From Orrella dioscoreae (lineage in GTDB: Bacteria; Pseudomonadota; Gammaproteobacteria; Burkholderiales; Burkholderiaceae_B): 64,000 nucleotides of DNA. Shown piece by piece: positions 56,038 through 64,000 of this stretch. The notes below the pieces were generated by a model. The model saw only the letters and a program-made list of their open reading frames with translations, was not told where the DNA came from and searched no databases. How positions within the stretch are numbered: position 1 is the stretch's first letter; the number at the start of each line of letters is the position of its first letter. The translations under genes and the position numbers were made by a program. The stretch covers positions 4,650,001 to 4,714,000 of the forward strand of contig NZ_LT907988.1 in assembly GCF_900089455.2 (NCBI RefSeq), in the 5' to 3' direction.

Positions 56038-57252
56038 TCAGTTCCGCTTGCCGGCGAAGCGCAACGCCCGGCGTTTCGCCTGCCAGATGAAGACACCCGT
56101 CAGCACCAGCACGACAAGCAGGCCGCCCAGCAAGGCCAACGCCAGCTGGACGGGTCCGCCTCCCCAGGCCGCGCGGTGCAGGCTGGTCAGGACATGCCGC
56201 AGGGTGTCGCCCGCAGCCCTGCCCGTGGGAACGAAGCTGCCGCGCACGCTGCCGTCAGCGGCATCGAGGAAGACCGATGTTGCGCCCCCCCGATCAAGCA
56301 GATCCCGGCTGCTGCGGACCGTGTAGCGATACACGCCGCGGCGCGCGTCGAGCGCCAGCCAATGCTCCGAGCGCACGGCAAAGCCTTCCTCCCGGGCCAG
56401 GCCGGCCATGATCTCGCGGCCACGCTCGCGCGCCTGCGCAAAGGACAAGGCGGGAACCTGGCTGGCGCCTTGGGTGCCGGCGGGCCGCCGCCCATCCGAC
56501 TGATGCGCGAACAGCCCACGCATCACGGGCTCATAGACAGCCGGGAGATTGAACGCCACGCTGCTCCAGGCCATGGCGAGCAGCAGCGCCCATGCCCAGA
56601 GTCCGCCAGCCCGGTGCAGGTCGACGTTGCGTTTATGCCTGCCCGCGGTCCAACGCACCCGCCACGCCGGCCACCAGCGCGACCACCACGACGAGGCAAG
56701 GGCCGCAGGACGGTCTGCGCGCACCCGGCGCCTGGTCGGCCACGTCAGCACCAGGCCGACGAAGCAATCCAGCGTCCACAGCAGGGCCACGATCCCGAGC
56801 AGCCATTCGCCTGGCCCGCCCAGCAGCAGCGACGCGTGCAGGCGATACAGGAACGGCACCAGGTTGACCCAGCCGGCGCGGATGTCGCCCCATTCCCGGC
56901 TGCCCTGGATCGCGCCCGTGCAGGGATGGACGAATACCTCGTGCAGCACGGGCGCGGCATCCGCGCGGGAAACGAACCAGACGGGCACCGCCAGTGCCCT
57001 GCCCGCCTCCCCGCCCAGCGGGGCTGCGGGCAGATGGCCTTGCGGAAAAGCATCCCGGACGATGTCGCGCAGGACAAGGGCATCCAGACGCCCTTCGGCG
57101 CCGCAATCCGGCGCGCGCCACAATGCCGGCGCGGCCCAGGCATCCAGCGCGTGGTGCCAGGCCAGTGGAATGCCGGATACCGCCGTCACGAGCAGGAATC
57201 CCCCGATGGCGAGGCCTACCCAACGGTGCACCCGGACGAGCAGGGCGCGCAT
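56038..57252 (-). CDS. PepSY-associated transmembrane protein (iron-regulated, PiuB-like)
   Basis: A 404-residue inner-membrane protein with about four membrane helices: N-terminal VGLAIGGFLLVTAVSGIPLAW, WLLGIVALLWTLDCFVGLVLT, ALLLAMAWSSVAFNLPAVY, and C-terminal LALALLGGLLVVLVLTGVFIW. Periplasmic PepSY-type regions lie between. Such proteins accompany TonB receptors and may reduce or unload ferric chelates. It starts 3 bases after the receptor gene, so they form one transcript. Confidence 0.88.
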   Translation of the reverse strand: MRALLVRVHRWVGLAIGGFLLVTAVSGIPLAWHHALDAWAAPALWRAPDCGAEGRLDALVLRDIVRDAFPQGHLPAAPLGGEAGRALAVPVWFVSRADAAPVLHEVFVHPCTGAIQGSREWGDIRAGWVNLVPFLYRLHASLLLGGPGEWLLGIVALLWTLDCFVGLVLTWPTRRRVRADRPAALASSWWSRWWPAWRVRWTAGRHKRNVDLHRAGGLWAWALLLAMAWSSVAFNLPAVYEPVMRGLFAHQSDGRRPAGTQGASQVPALSFAQARERGREIMAGLAREEGFAVRSEHWLALDARRGVYRYTVRSSRDLLDRGGATSVFLDAADGSVRGSFVPTGRAAGDTLRHVLTSLHRAAWGGGPVQLALALLGGLLVVLVLTGVFIWQAKRRALRFAGKRN

Positions 57253-57255
57253 GCG

Positions 57256-59682
57256 CTACCAGCGATAACTGACCGTTCCGATGATGCGACGCGGCTCGCC
57301 GTAGTCGCACAGCCCGTTGTAGCAAATCGAGGGAATGTAGGTCTTGTCGGCCAGGTTGGTGACGTTCAGCGCATAGGCCCACGGTCCGGTTTCATAGCCC
57401 AGGCGGACATCGACCAGCGTATAGCCCGGCCCGCCCAGCGATCCGCTGGACGGGCGATCCGGCCGCGCCGACACATGCCGCAAGCCCGCGCCGACCTTCA
57501 CCCCGGGCGCCACCCATTGCGCCAGGTGCGCGTCGGCCCACAACGATGCCACGTGCCGCGGCGTGTTGAAGCGCTCGCCTTTTTCGCCCGGCAGATTGCT
57601 GGCAGTGACCTTGGCATTGGTATAGGTGTACGCCGCGATGAGGTCGACGGCGGGCGTGACACGCGCCCGCGCCTCCAGTTCGATGCCGCGCGACCGCACC
57701 TCGCCGGTCTGCACCAGGAAGGCCGGGTCCTGCGGATCCGGCGTGAAGACGTTCTTGCGCACCAGGTCGAACACGCCTGCGCTCAGCGTCATGTCCTGCC
57801 CTGCGGGCTGGTAGCGCACCCCCACTTCCACCTGCCTGCCGCGACTGGGAATGTAGCGGTTGTCATTGCGATCCCGCCCGGAGGTCGGCTCGAAGGATTG
57901 CGAGAAGCTGACGTACGGCGCCAGTCCGTTGTCCGCCAGATAGACCATCCCCGCCCGGCCCGTGAAGGCCGAATCCCGATCCGACGAGTCGCTGCCCGGC
58001 GCATGCAGCAAGCGGTTCTCCGCCCGCGCCTGGTCACGCCGTCCGCCCAGCAGCACCACGACCTTGTCATGGATCTTCAACTGGTCCTGCACGTAGATGC
58101 CCAGGCGATGCTCCTTGTTGCGCCGCTGCTGCCACGGCAGGGCCACGACCTCCCCCGCCTGGTAGACGGGGTTGTAGGCATCGATGGCCGGCAGGTTGCC
58201 GCGCAATCTATCGCTGTTGTAGGTGGAGCGGGTGTAGTCGAACCCGGCAAGAACGGTGTGCGCCACCGGCCCGGTCGCAAAGCGCTTCTCGACATTGGTA
58301 TCGCTGGTGAACACCGTGGTGTGGTCATCGAACCCCCGGGCCGAACGGGCCACCCTGCGCTGCGTGCGCGCATCCACGTCGCCTTGCAGCAGCACGTAGC
58401 GCATGCGCAGATCGGCGTCGTACTGCCGCAGCGACTGCCGGATCTTCAGCGTGTCGTCGAAGGCGTGCTCGAACAGCAACGCCACGGACGTGGACGCCAG
58501 GTCGAACGTGTTGTGATTGGGTTCGCCCAGGAAGCGGCGGCGCGGAATCTCGCCATTGGGGTTGTCGCGCAGGGAGCCGGTCACCGGCACAGCGGGCGGA
58601 TAGATGGTCTTGCTGCGCTGATAGTTGGCCAGCAGCGTGAGCGAGGTCGCATCGCTTGGCCGCCACGTCAACGCGGGCGCCAGATAGGTCCGGTCATCAC
58701 GGCTGTAATCGACGAACTGCTTGCTTTCGCGGAAAAGTCCGGTCAGCCGGTAGGACCACTTCCCTGCGTCATCCAGCGGGCCGCCCACGTCGCCCGAGAT
58801 CTGGCGGCGGTCGAAGCTGCCGGCATCCAGGTTCAGTTCTCCGATGCGTTCGCTGGGCGGACGCTTGCTGACCGAGTTGACGATGCCGCCCGGTGCCGCC
58901 GCGCCGTACAGCACCGACGACGGGCCGCGCAGGACTTCGATGCGCTCCAGCCCATAGGGCTCCTGCTTGCCGTTGTACTGGTTGATCATGTACCGCATGC
59001 CGTCCCGGTAGTAGCTGCCGGTCTGGGGGTTGGCTTCGAAGCCGCGGATGCTCATCGTGTCCTCGAACATCCCGCTCTTGGCGACGATGCCCGGCATCAG
59101 GCCCGGCGTGTAGCCCAGCGCCTCCTGCAGGCTTTGTGCCTTCTGGTCGCGGATCTGCTGCGCCCCCACCACCGAAATGGACTGGGGCGTCTCGATGATG
59201 GGCGTATCCGTCTTGGTCCCCGTCGCGCTGTGGGTGGCGCCCACGCCCAATACCGGCCCCGTGGCGCTTTCCGGTCTTGCCGTCACCGTCACGGGCGCAA
59301 GCTGGGTTGCGCCACCCGCGGCGTCCTCATGCAGGACATAACCGCCGTCAGACAGTTGCCTGGCACGCAAGCCCGTCCCTGCCAACAGTGCCGCGAACCC
59401 CTCATCCACCGTAAAGCTGCCTTGCACGCCTGGGCTGCGCCGCCCGCCAGTCAGCGTGCCGGGGCTGCTGACGAATACACCGGCTTCGGCCGAATACTGG
59501 TTGAGCACCTGGGCCAAGGGGCCCGGCCCGATGGCATAGGCACGCGCCGATGCCTGCGCCCAGGCCGGCGCCACGGGCAGCGCTGCCAGCCCCGTGGGCA
59601 AGGCCAGCGCGGCCGTGCGCAAGGCCCGGGACAACAGCCGGGTCCGGGCGCGCTGGCGTGGGGAAGAAGAAAGGAAGGACAT
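57256..59682 (-). CDS. TonB-dependent ferric-siderophore receptor with STN signalling domain
   Basis: An 808-residue outer-membrane receptor. A signal peptide (cleavage near AWA-QAS) is followed by a secretin/TonB short N-terminal (STN) domain (residues ~45-120: YAIGPGPLAQVLNQYSAEAG, then VDEGFAALLAGTGLRARQ), the plug (IIETPQSISVVGAQQIRDQ and VLRGPSSVLYGAAAPGGIVN), and a barrel ending VSYRW. STN domains signal to FecR-type anti-sigma factors, and fecR and fecI lie just upstream, so this is a surface-signalling system. The ferric ligand is not known. Confidence 0.93.
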   Translation of the reverse strand: MSFLSSSPRQRARTRLLSRALRTAALALPTGLAALPVAPAWAQASARAYAIGPGPLAQVLNQYSAEAGVFVSSPGTLTGGRRSPGVQGSFTVDEGFAALLAGTGLRARQLSDGGYVLHEDAAGGATQLAPVTVTARPESATGPVLGVGATHSATGTKTDTPIIETPQSISVVGAQQIRDQKAQSLQEALGYTPGLMPGIVAKSGMFEDTMSIRGFEANPQTGSYYRDGMRYMINQYNGKQEPYGLERIEVLRGPSSVLYGAAAPGGIVNSVSKRPPSERIGELNLDAGSFDRRQISGDVGGPLDDAGKWSYRLTGLFRESKQFVDYSRDDRTYLAPALTWRPSDATSLTLLANYQRSKTIYPPAVPVTGSLRDNPNGEIPRRRFLGEPNHNTFDLASTSVALLFEHAFDDTLKIRQSLRQYDADLRMRYVLLQGDVDARTQRRVARSARGFDDHTTVFTSDTNVEKRFATGPVAHTVLAGFDYTRSTYNSDRLRGNLPAIDAYNPVYQAGEVVALPWQQRRNKEHRLGIYVQDQLKIHDKVVVLLGGRRDQARAENRLLHAPGSDSSDRDSAFTGRAGMVYLADNGLAPYVSFSQSFEPTSGRDRNDNRYIPSRGRQVEVGVRYQPAGQDMTLSAGVFDLVRKNVFTPDPQDPAFLVQTGEVRSRGIELEARARVTPAVDLIAAYTYTNAKVTASNLPGEKGERFNTPRHVASLWADAHLAQWVAPGVKVGAGLRHVSARPDRPSSGSLGGPGYTLVDVRLGYETGPWAYALNVTNLADKTYIPSICYNGLCDYGEPRRIIGTVSYRW

Positions 59683-59783
59683 GCCGCGATTCCGCTATAG
59701 GTGGGTTGATTTCCCCCTATGCCGAACGAGCGGGATGAAACCGGCAGATTATTTTGTAACGGCAAGGGCCGCCGACCGTGGCG

Positions 59784-60788
59784 TCACCGGGCGCCTACGC
59801 GCGTCCACCAAGGCAAGGGCTGGCTGACCTGCAGGGGCAGGGTCTGCGCCAGGAGGGACAAGGCGCGATCCGTGTCCCGCAACGGAAAGGTGCCACTGAC
59901 GCGGATATCCGCCACCGCGTCGGCCCAGTCCAGCCGGCCTGGCCGATAACGGCCGAGCTCCGCCAGCACCTCCGCCAGGCGTGCTTCCTCGACCTGCAGG
60001 ATGCCGCGGGTCCATGCCCCGGCGCCGGGCTGCAGGGGCGCTGGGGCCGCAGGCACGATGGCCGGGCCGCCGCGCATCTGCATGCCGGCATCGACCCGAT
60101 ACCCTTCTGGAGCGCCGCCCTTGAAATGCGCCTGGACGGCGCCTTCGAATACCGCCAGCGTGGTCACGCGATCGGCGCTATGCACATTGAAACGCGTTCC
60201 CAACGCCTGCAAGCGGCCTTCATCGGTCTCCACCACGAAAGGACGCGACGCATCACTGGCAGTCACGATGGCGATCTCTCCGCGCAGCAGCACCAGCCGA
60301 CGCAGTGCAGGGCCGTAATCGACACGGACGGCGGTATCGGTGTTCAGCCAGAGGGTCGTGCCATCCGCCAGCACCTGTTGCGTCATGCCGCCCACGGGGG
60401 TGACATGATCGGCACGCCAGGCCGCCAGCCAGCGGCGGGCTGGCGGAGATTGCCAGACCCCCAGGCCCAGCAGGCTGGCCGAGCCGCCCACGACCGCCAG
60501 CTTCAGCATGTTGCGGCGGCTGCGGCGGCCTTGCGCCGCCGCTTCCAGGCTGGCAGCGCCCAGCTGCCTTGCGGCCGGATCGGGCAGGGCCTCGTCGAAA
60601 TGCGCGTTCACCGCCTCGACCCGCTGCCAGGCCTGCCGGTGCGCCGCGCTGTCTTCCAGCCATGCCTGCCAGCCCGAACGATCCCGCGGTGTCGCGGCGC
60701 CGGAGCTCAGCACGGCATACCAGCGCGCCGCATCGGCCAGCGCCCGGTGCTCATCCGGCAGGAGGCTGGCGCCCTCGCCCATCAGCAC
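59784..60788 (-). CDS. fecR: FecR-type anti-sigma/sigma regulator
   Basis: A 334-residue inner-membrane regulator. The cytoplasmic part (~1-95) has the family's DUF4880 pattern (ADAARWYAVLSSG, then WLEDSAAHRQAWQRVEAVN). One membrane helix follows (MLKLAVVGGSASLLGLGVW, ~96-115), then a periplasmic FecR domain (VLADGTTLWLNTDTAVRVDY, EGRLQALGTRFNV, AVFEGAV) and a C-terminal DUF4974/STN-contact region. It passes the receptor's signal to FecI. It overlaps fecI by seven bases, showing coupling. Confidence 0.93.
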   Translation of the reverse strand: MLMGEGASLLPDEHRALADAARWYAVLSSGAATPRDRSGWQAWLEDSAAHRQAWQRVEAVNAHFDEALPDPAARQLGAASLEAAAQGRRSRRNMLKLAVVGGSASLLGLGVWQSPPARRWLAAWRADHVTPVGGMTQQVLADGTTLWLNTDTAVRVDYGPALRRLVLLRGEIAIVTASDASRPFVVETDEGRLQALGTRFNVHSADRVTTLAVFEGAVQAHFKGGAPEGYRVDAGMQMRGGPAIVPAAPAPLQPGAGAWTRGILQVEEARLAEVLAELGRYRPGRLDWADAVADIRVSGTFPLRDTDRALSLLAQTLPLQVSQPLPWWTRVGAR

Positions 60789-61324
60789 GCCCCGGCGGCC
60801 AGGGGGGCAAGCGTGTCGTCCATCAGGAAGCTGAGCATGGCCTGGGCGATGTACTTGCGCACGGTTCTTTCGGACAGGCCGAGCGATGCCGCGATATCGG
60901 GATGCGTCATGCCCTGGATGCGATGCATGAGGAAGGCGGCCCGGGGACGCTCACCCAGGCGGAACAGCTTGCGATCGATCTCCACCAGGGCCTGCAGCAT
61001 CTGCGCCTGGGCCTCGGGCGAGGGTTGCAGCGCTTCGGGCCGATCCGCCAAGGCGGCCAGCCAGGCATGCTCGATATCACGGCGGCGCCAGAAGTCCACC
61101 AGCAAGCCATGCGCAATGCTGCTCAGGAAGGCGCGCGGTTCGCGCAGCGGAGGAAGGTTGCGGCGGGTCAGCAGGTTCAGGAAGGTGTCCTGCGCCAGGT
61201 CGGCCGCCACGTGCCGGTCCTGCAAACGGAAATCCAGGCGCCGCTGCAACCAGCCGTGATGTTCGGCATACAGCGCTGCCACCGACTCATTGATTGCGCG
61301 CTGCGTTTCCTGCACGGCTGGCAC
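60782..61324 (-). CDS. fecI: FecI-type ECF sigma factor
   Basis: About 180 residues with region 2 (LDFRLQDRHVAADLAQDTFLNLL-type core, split by its conserved Asp residues) and region 4 (YLMHRIQ-like RAAFLMHRIQGMTH, then IAASLGLSERTVRKYIAQA). It should direct RNA polymerase to the siderophore receptor promoter when released by FecR. No ATG exists at the expected start; GTG 61324 or GTG 61315 is used. A Fur-like box lies 10 bases upstream, so iron limitation is the primary switch. Confidence 0.9.
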   Translation of the reverse strand: MPAVQETQRAINESVAALYAEHHGWLQRRLDFRLQDRHVAADLAQDTFLNLLTRRNLPPLREPRAFLSSIAHGLLVDFWRRRDIEHAWLAALADRPEALQPSPEAQAQMLQALVEIDRKLFRLGERPRAAFLMHRIQGMTHPDIAASLGLSERTVRKYIAQAMLSFLMDDTLAPLAAGAC

Positions 61325-61333
61325 CGAGAAAAT

Positions 61334-61352
61334 GTAAATGATATTTATTATT
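61334..61352 (-). promoter_or_regulatory. Fur-like box before fecI
   Basis: On the minus strand, AATAATAAATATCATTTAC agrees with the 19-bp Fur consensus at 13 positions, including the TATCATT half. It lies immediately before the fecI start, in an AT-rich patch within GC-rich DNA. Confidence 0.6.
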
Positions 61353-61408
61353 GTACAGATCGGGACAAGACTCAATGCGGTGCGACCCCGGCTCGACCCG
61401 CGCCGGAA

Positions 61409-61435
61409 AACGAAAACGGCGCCGAAGCGCCGTTT
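61409..61435 (-). terminator. Intrinsic terminator after zevB
   Basis: AAACGGCGC-TTCG-GCGCCGTTT is a perfect 9-bp stem with a stable tetraloop. On the minus strand it is followed by TCGTTTTCC, about 25 bases after the zevB stop. It separates the zinc operon from fecI. Confidence 0.88.
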
Positions 61436-61459
61436 CCAGAGCGTGCTGCCGCACAGGGT

Positions 61460-62512
61460 TCAACTTGCCAGCGCGCCGCCCAGCAATGCCACGCCGAACA
61501 GCAGCACCGCGAGCGCCGCCAGGCCCTGCAGGATCACCCGCAACCGTTCGGCCCAGACCGAGCCGGGCCCCGCCAGGCGGGCCGCCAGGTCGCCAGCCAC
61601 CAGCGTCAGGCAGGCCAGCGCGGCCACGGTCAGCCCGGTGCCCACGCCCATCGCCAGTGCGGACGCAATGCCCGCCCAGTAGAAATCCTGCGACAGCGCG
61701 AACACCAGCACCAGCACGGCGCCGGTGCAGGGACGCAAACCCACGGACAGGATCGCCGCGCTGGCGCGCCGCCAGTCGAGCTTGCCCGAGACGGCCTCGG
61801 CATCCGGGATGTGGGCATGGCCACAGCCGCAATCGTCATGGTGGGCATGGCCGTGGTCATGATGATGGTGATGGCCGTGGTGATCGTGGTGATCGTGGTG
61901 ATCGTGGTGATCGTGGTGATCGTGGCCATGATGATGCGCGTATCCGGCGGCCGCGGGGTGGGATCCGCGTGCGCGCCACGCCCGCCAGGCGGGCTGCGCC
62001 ACCCGGCGGATGACCAGCCAGATGCCCAGCAGCACCACCAGCGCGTAGGAGCCGACCTCCAGCCACCAGGTGGCCCGATTCATGACCGCGCCCGTCACGT
62101 TCAGCAGCATGGCCGCCACCGTGACCAGCGCAATGGCAGTGAGCGCCTGCACCAAGGCCGAGGCCAGCGCCAGCACGGCGCCATTGCGCACCGTCTGGCG
62201 ATTGGCCAGCACATAGGACGCGATCACCGCCTTGCCGTGCCCCGGCCCTAGCGCGTGGAACACGCCATAGGCGAACGACAGGCCCATCAGCGCCCAGCCC
62301 GCGTGGCCGTCCTGCTGCCAGGCCCGCACCGCGCCCGTCAGCTGCCGGTAGAAATGCGACTGCCAGATGGACATCTGCGTGAAGAAGGCGCCCAGCCAGC
62401 CATCACCGCCGCCACCCACCGAGGTTTCGGGCACGCCGAAAGGATGCGAGGACTGCGCCACGGCGACGCAGGAAAACAGCGCCAGCAAAAAGAAAGCACT
62501 CAAGCGCTTCAC
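61460..62512 (-). CDS. zevB: NicO/RcnA-family metal transporter, ZevB-like, with histidine-rich loop
   Basis: A 350-residue inner-membrane protein with an N-terminal signal or helix and about six further helices. The NicO motifs are FHALGPGHGKAVIASYVLAN (~85-104) and SVGLRPCTGAVLVLVFALS (~256-274). Between them, residues ~193-233 are a His/Asp tract encoded by a 9-bp tandem repeat. Paired with a DUF1007 protein, the arrangement is that of Haemophilus ZevAB, needed for zinc uptake. The GTG at 62512 overlaps the zevA stop (GTGA). Nickel or cobalt remains possible on family grounds. Confidence 0.87.
   Translation of the reverse strand: MKRLSAFFLLALFSCVAVAQSSHPFGVPETSVGGGGDGWLGAFFTQMSIWQSHFYRQLTGAVRAWQQDGHAGWALMGLSFAYGVFHALGPGHGKAVIASYVLANRQTVRNGAVLALASALVQALTAIALVTVAAMLLNVTGAVMNRATWWLEVGSYALVVLLGIWLVIRRVAQPAWRAWRARGSHPAAAGYAHHHGHDHHDHHDHHDHHDHHGHHHHHDHGHAHHDDCGCGHAHIPDAEAVSGKLDWRRASAAILSVGLRPCTGAVLVLVFALSQDFYWAGIASALAMGVGTGLTVAALACLTLVAGDLAARLAGPGSVWAERLRVILQGLAALAVLLFGVALLGGALAS
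61882..61926 (-). repeat. 9-bp tandem repeat coding for His-His-Asp in zevB
   Basis: GATCGTGGT occurs four times in perfect tandem, followed by a fifth copy ending in C. Read on the minus strand it encodes repeated His/Asp units in the metal-binding loop. Copy number can change without a frameshift. Confidence 0.9.
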
Positions 62513-63186
62513 GAACAACGGACCTCGATGCGATGCGTCAGCGACTGCGTGATGGCGAAAAGCTCTTCGGGCAGGTGTTCCTGCTCGGCGGGAATCGCCG
62601 CCAGCCGCTGCAGGGTCTTCCAATCGAGCTCGCGCGGCGGACGGTATTGCGACGTGCATGCCGCGGGCGCGCCGTCGAGCGTGACGGCGTCCTTGTCCTC
62701 GAAGGCATAGGCCACGAAGAATGTCGGATCGTAGATGTCGATGTCCGCCACCTTGGCCTGCACGGGCTGCGTCAACGGCAACTCGAAGGACAGCGCCAGC
62801 CGGCCGGCAGCCTTGTCCCACTTCACGCTTGCCTTCCTGGGCTTGCCGAACGCAAGGGACTTGCCGCCCACCGCGACACGGGTGAAATAGTGCGACTGCG
62901 GCTCGCCCAACGCGGCCACCCAGTCATCGGCCATGGACTGGAGATCCTTCGGCCGGTATTGGCCCTGCTTGTCCTTGGCCAGGCCCTGCAGGGAATACAC
63001 GGACGACATCTCGTCGAACCGCCAGGTCTGGTGGATGGCGGCCAGGCGGCCCTGGGCATCGAAACCCAGGGAGGCTTTCGCGTCGATCCACATGTGCGGG
63101 TGGGCGTGCGCCACGCTGGCCATCCAGAACAAGGCGAGAAAGACGATCAGGGACGCAAGGCGTCCAGGAATTGCTTGGCGTTCCAT
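62509..63186 (-). CDS. zevA: DUF1007 periplasmic protein, ZevA-like
   Basis: A 225-residue exported protein: signal peptide MERQAIPGRLASLIVFLALF with cleavage after AHA, then HPHMWIDAKASLGFDAQGRL, the family start that may bind metal through its His residues. Later conserved parts are YSLQGLAKDKQGQYRPKDLQ and IDIYDPTFFVAYAFED. DUF1007 proteins pair with NicO transporters; in Haemophilus ZevA binds zinc. It overlaps znuA by 40 bases and zevB by 4, so all three are one transcript. Confidence 0.88.
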   Translation of the reverse strand: MERQAIPGRLASLIVFLALFWMASVAHAHPHMWIDAKASLGFDAQGRLAAIHQTWRFDEMSSVYSLQGLAKDKQGQYRPKDLQSMADDWVAALGEPQSHYFTRVAVGGKSLAFGKPRKASVKWDKAAGRLALSFELPLTQPVQAKVADIDIYDPTFFVAYAFEDKDAVTLDGAPAACTSQYRPPRELDWKTLQRLAAIPAEQEHLPEELFAITQSLTHRIEVRCS

Positions 63187-64000
63187 TCGAACAGATCCAG
63201 ATACGTGGCGGCGGGTTGCCCCGGCTCGGACAAGGCGTCCGAATAAAGCGTACCACCCACTTTCGCGCCGGTTTCACGCGCGATCTGTTCGACCAGCCTG
63301 GGGCTGGAAACGTTCTCGACAAAGAGCGCCGGCACCTTTTCCTTGCGGACCTGGGCGATGATGCGCGCCACGTCGGCGGCCGAGGGCTCGGCGGCGGTGG
63401 ACAGCCCGGCCACCGGCACGAAGGTCAAGCCATAGGCCTGGCCGAAGTAGCCGAAAGCCTCGTGCGAAATCACGGCCTTGCGGCGCTCGGCGGGCAAGGC
63501 CGCGAAGTCGCGCTTGAGGCGGGCGTCCACGGCCTCGAGCTTCTGCGCATAGGCTTGCGCCCGCTGGCGATAGGCCTGCGCATTCGCCGGGTCCATGCTG
63601 GCCAGGGCCTCGGCGATGTTGCGGGCATAGCGCGCGCCGTTGGCCAGGCTCTGCCAGGCATGGGGGTCCCACTCGCCATGATCGTGATGCGCGTGGGCAT
63701 CGGCGGCGGGCTTGGCCTTCGCCTTGCCATGATCATGCCCGTGGTCATGGTCATGGTCATGGTCATGGTCATGGTCATGGTCATGATCGTGGTCGTGGTC
63801 GTGGTCGTGCTTGTGGTCGTGGCCGTGGTCGTGCTTCTCGTGGTCGTGGCCATGCGCTTCCTCGCCATGCGAGAAGCGCAGCGGCGTGATCCCGTCGCTT
63901 GCCACCACGGTCTTGCCCTTGAAACCCGAGGCACGCTGCAGCCGGTCCAGCCAGGTCTCGAACTGCAGGCCGTTCACCACCAGCAGTTGCGCGCCGGCCA
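63147..64000 (-). CDS. znuA: Zinc ABC transporter periplasmic binding protein ZnuA (5' end beyond window)
   Basis: The C-terminal ~284 residues of a cluster A-I metal-binding protein; the gene runs past base 64000. The visible part opens with AGAQLLVVNGLQFETWLDRL. It has the family's long charged loop, here a His/Asp tract (HGHDHEKHDHGHDHKHDHDH and more), the ligand His after EWDPHAW, VISHEAFGYFGQAYGL, and LFVENVSSPRLVEQIARETG with the last ligand region. A His-rich loop indicates zinc over manganese. zevA and zevB follow in the same operon; permease and ATPase genes may lie upstream, outside the window. Confidence 0.93.
   Translation of the reverse strand, partial: AGAQLLVVNGLQFETWLDRLQRASGFKGKTVVASDGITPLRFSHGEEAHGHDHEKHDHGHDHKHDHDHDHDHDHDHDHDHDHDHDHGHDHGKAKAKPAADAHAHHDHGEWDPHAWQSLANGARYARNIAEALASMDPANAQAYRQRAQAYAQKLEAVDARLKRDFAALPAERRKAVISHEAFGYFGQAYGLTFVPVAGLSTAAEPSAADVARIIAQVRKEKVPALFVENVSSPRLVEQIARETGAKVGGTLYSDALSEPGQPAATYLDLFEWNAKQFLDALRP
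63743..63808 (-). repeat. 6-bp tandem repeat coding for His-Asp in znuA
   Basis: GGTCAT is repeated seven times perfectly (63743-63784), followed by GATCGT and three GGTCGT copies. On the minus strand each unit encodes one Asp and one His. The tract can gain or lose units in frame. Confidence 0.92.

Noticed and set aside
53949-56090. A 713-codon open frame on the plus strand
   Set aside because: It is antisense to the ZnuD-like receptor, which has signal peptide, plug and terminal Phe on the minus strand.
56176-59700. A 1174-codon open frame on the plus strand
   Set aside because: It is antisense to the PepSY and siderophore-receptor genes. High GC content produces long stop-free shadows, and the translation (rich in Arg, Ala, Gly, Gln, His) has no domain.
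59709-59714. GGAAAT (minus strand) as a fecA-type -35 element for the FecI-dependent receptor promoter
   Set aside because: It lies so close to the receptor ATG that the transcript would start at or after the start codon, and no matching -10 was found.
63743-63808. Possible CRISPR-like repeat array
   Set aside because: The units are 6 bp with no spacers and lie in frame inside znuA; they are a coding microsatellite.

Overview
The window is GC-rich, densely coding bacterial chromosome. It most resembles a betaproteobacterium of the Alcaligenaceae (Bordetella/Achromobacter type). The reasons are a Bug-family solute receptor, an ahcY-metF operon behind an S-adenosylhomocysteine (SAH) riboswitch, the Anbu/ATP-grasp operon, two LpxL/HtrB-type acyltransferases next to dapF-DUF484-xerC, and many TonB-dependent receptors. 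This assignment is inference from gene content. I saw no tRNA, rRNA, CRISPR array, insertion sequence or prophage module.

Layout. 1-4.2 kb: 5' part of an aldehyde dehydrogenase, a tartrate/D-malate-type dehydrogenase and a polar amino-acid ABC transporter. 4.2-7.5 kb: an apparently exported methyltransferase and a lipoprotein metallophosphoesterase. 7.7-16.4 kb: an iron-chelate island made of an AraC regulator, a TonB receptor, a FecBCDE-type ABC importer and a flavin-dependent monooxygenase. 16.5-21.2 kb: a trp leader peptide, trpGDC without trpE, a polyphosphate:AMP phosphotransferase and a HIT protein. 21.2-26.5 kb: a sugar-acid catabolic operon with a divergent LysR gene. 26.5-35.1 kb: housekeeping genes (ung, rhlE, a MidA-like methyltransferase, cca, a lytic transglycosylase, 5-formyl-THF cyclo-ligase) and one unrecognised gene. 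35.2-39.7 kb: an operon of circularly permuted ATP-grasp, alpha-E, transglutaminase and the proteasome-like protease Anbu. 39.8-49 kb: an Rpn-type nuclease, then the SAM cycle (metF, ahcY, metK) interspersed with a glycosyltransferase, a DUF1289 protein and a TauD/SsuA-like pair. 49-54 kb: two lipid A-type acyltransferases, dapF, a DUF484 gene and xerC. 54-64 kb: metal acquisition, with a ZnuD-like receptor, a FecI/FecR/receptor/PepSY iron module, and zevB-zevA-znuA.

Main regulatory readings, all from direct inspection. (1) The ATP-grasp to Anbu operon is preceded by a near-perfect sigma-54 promoter and an NtrC-type site, which suggests nitrogen control. (2) An SAH riboswitch and its promoter lie partly inside the 3' end of the gene upstream of ahcY. 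(3) A 16-residue peptide with tandem Trp codons precedes trpGDC. (4) Zur-like and Fur-like boxes sit in front of the zinc receptor and fecI. (5) The rhlE leader contains two long perfect inverted repeats. (6) In-frame short tandem repeats encode His/Asp tracts in zevB and znuA.

Start codons were chosen from ribosome-binding sites, signal peptides, operon overlaps and usual protein lengths. Several, especially the GTG starts, remain uncertain and are flagged.
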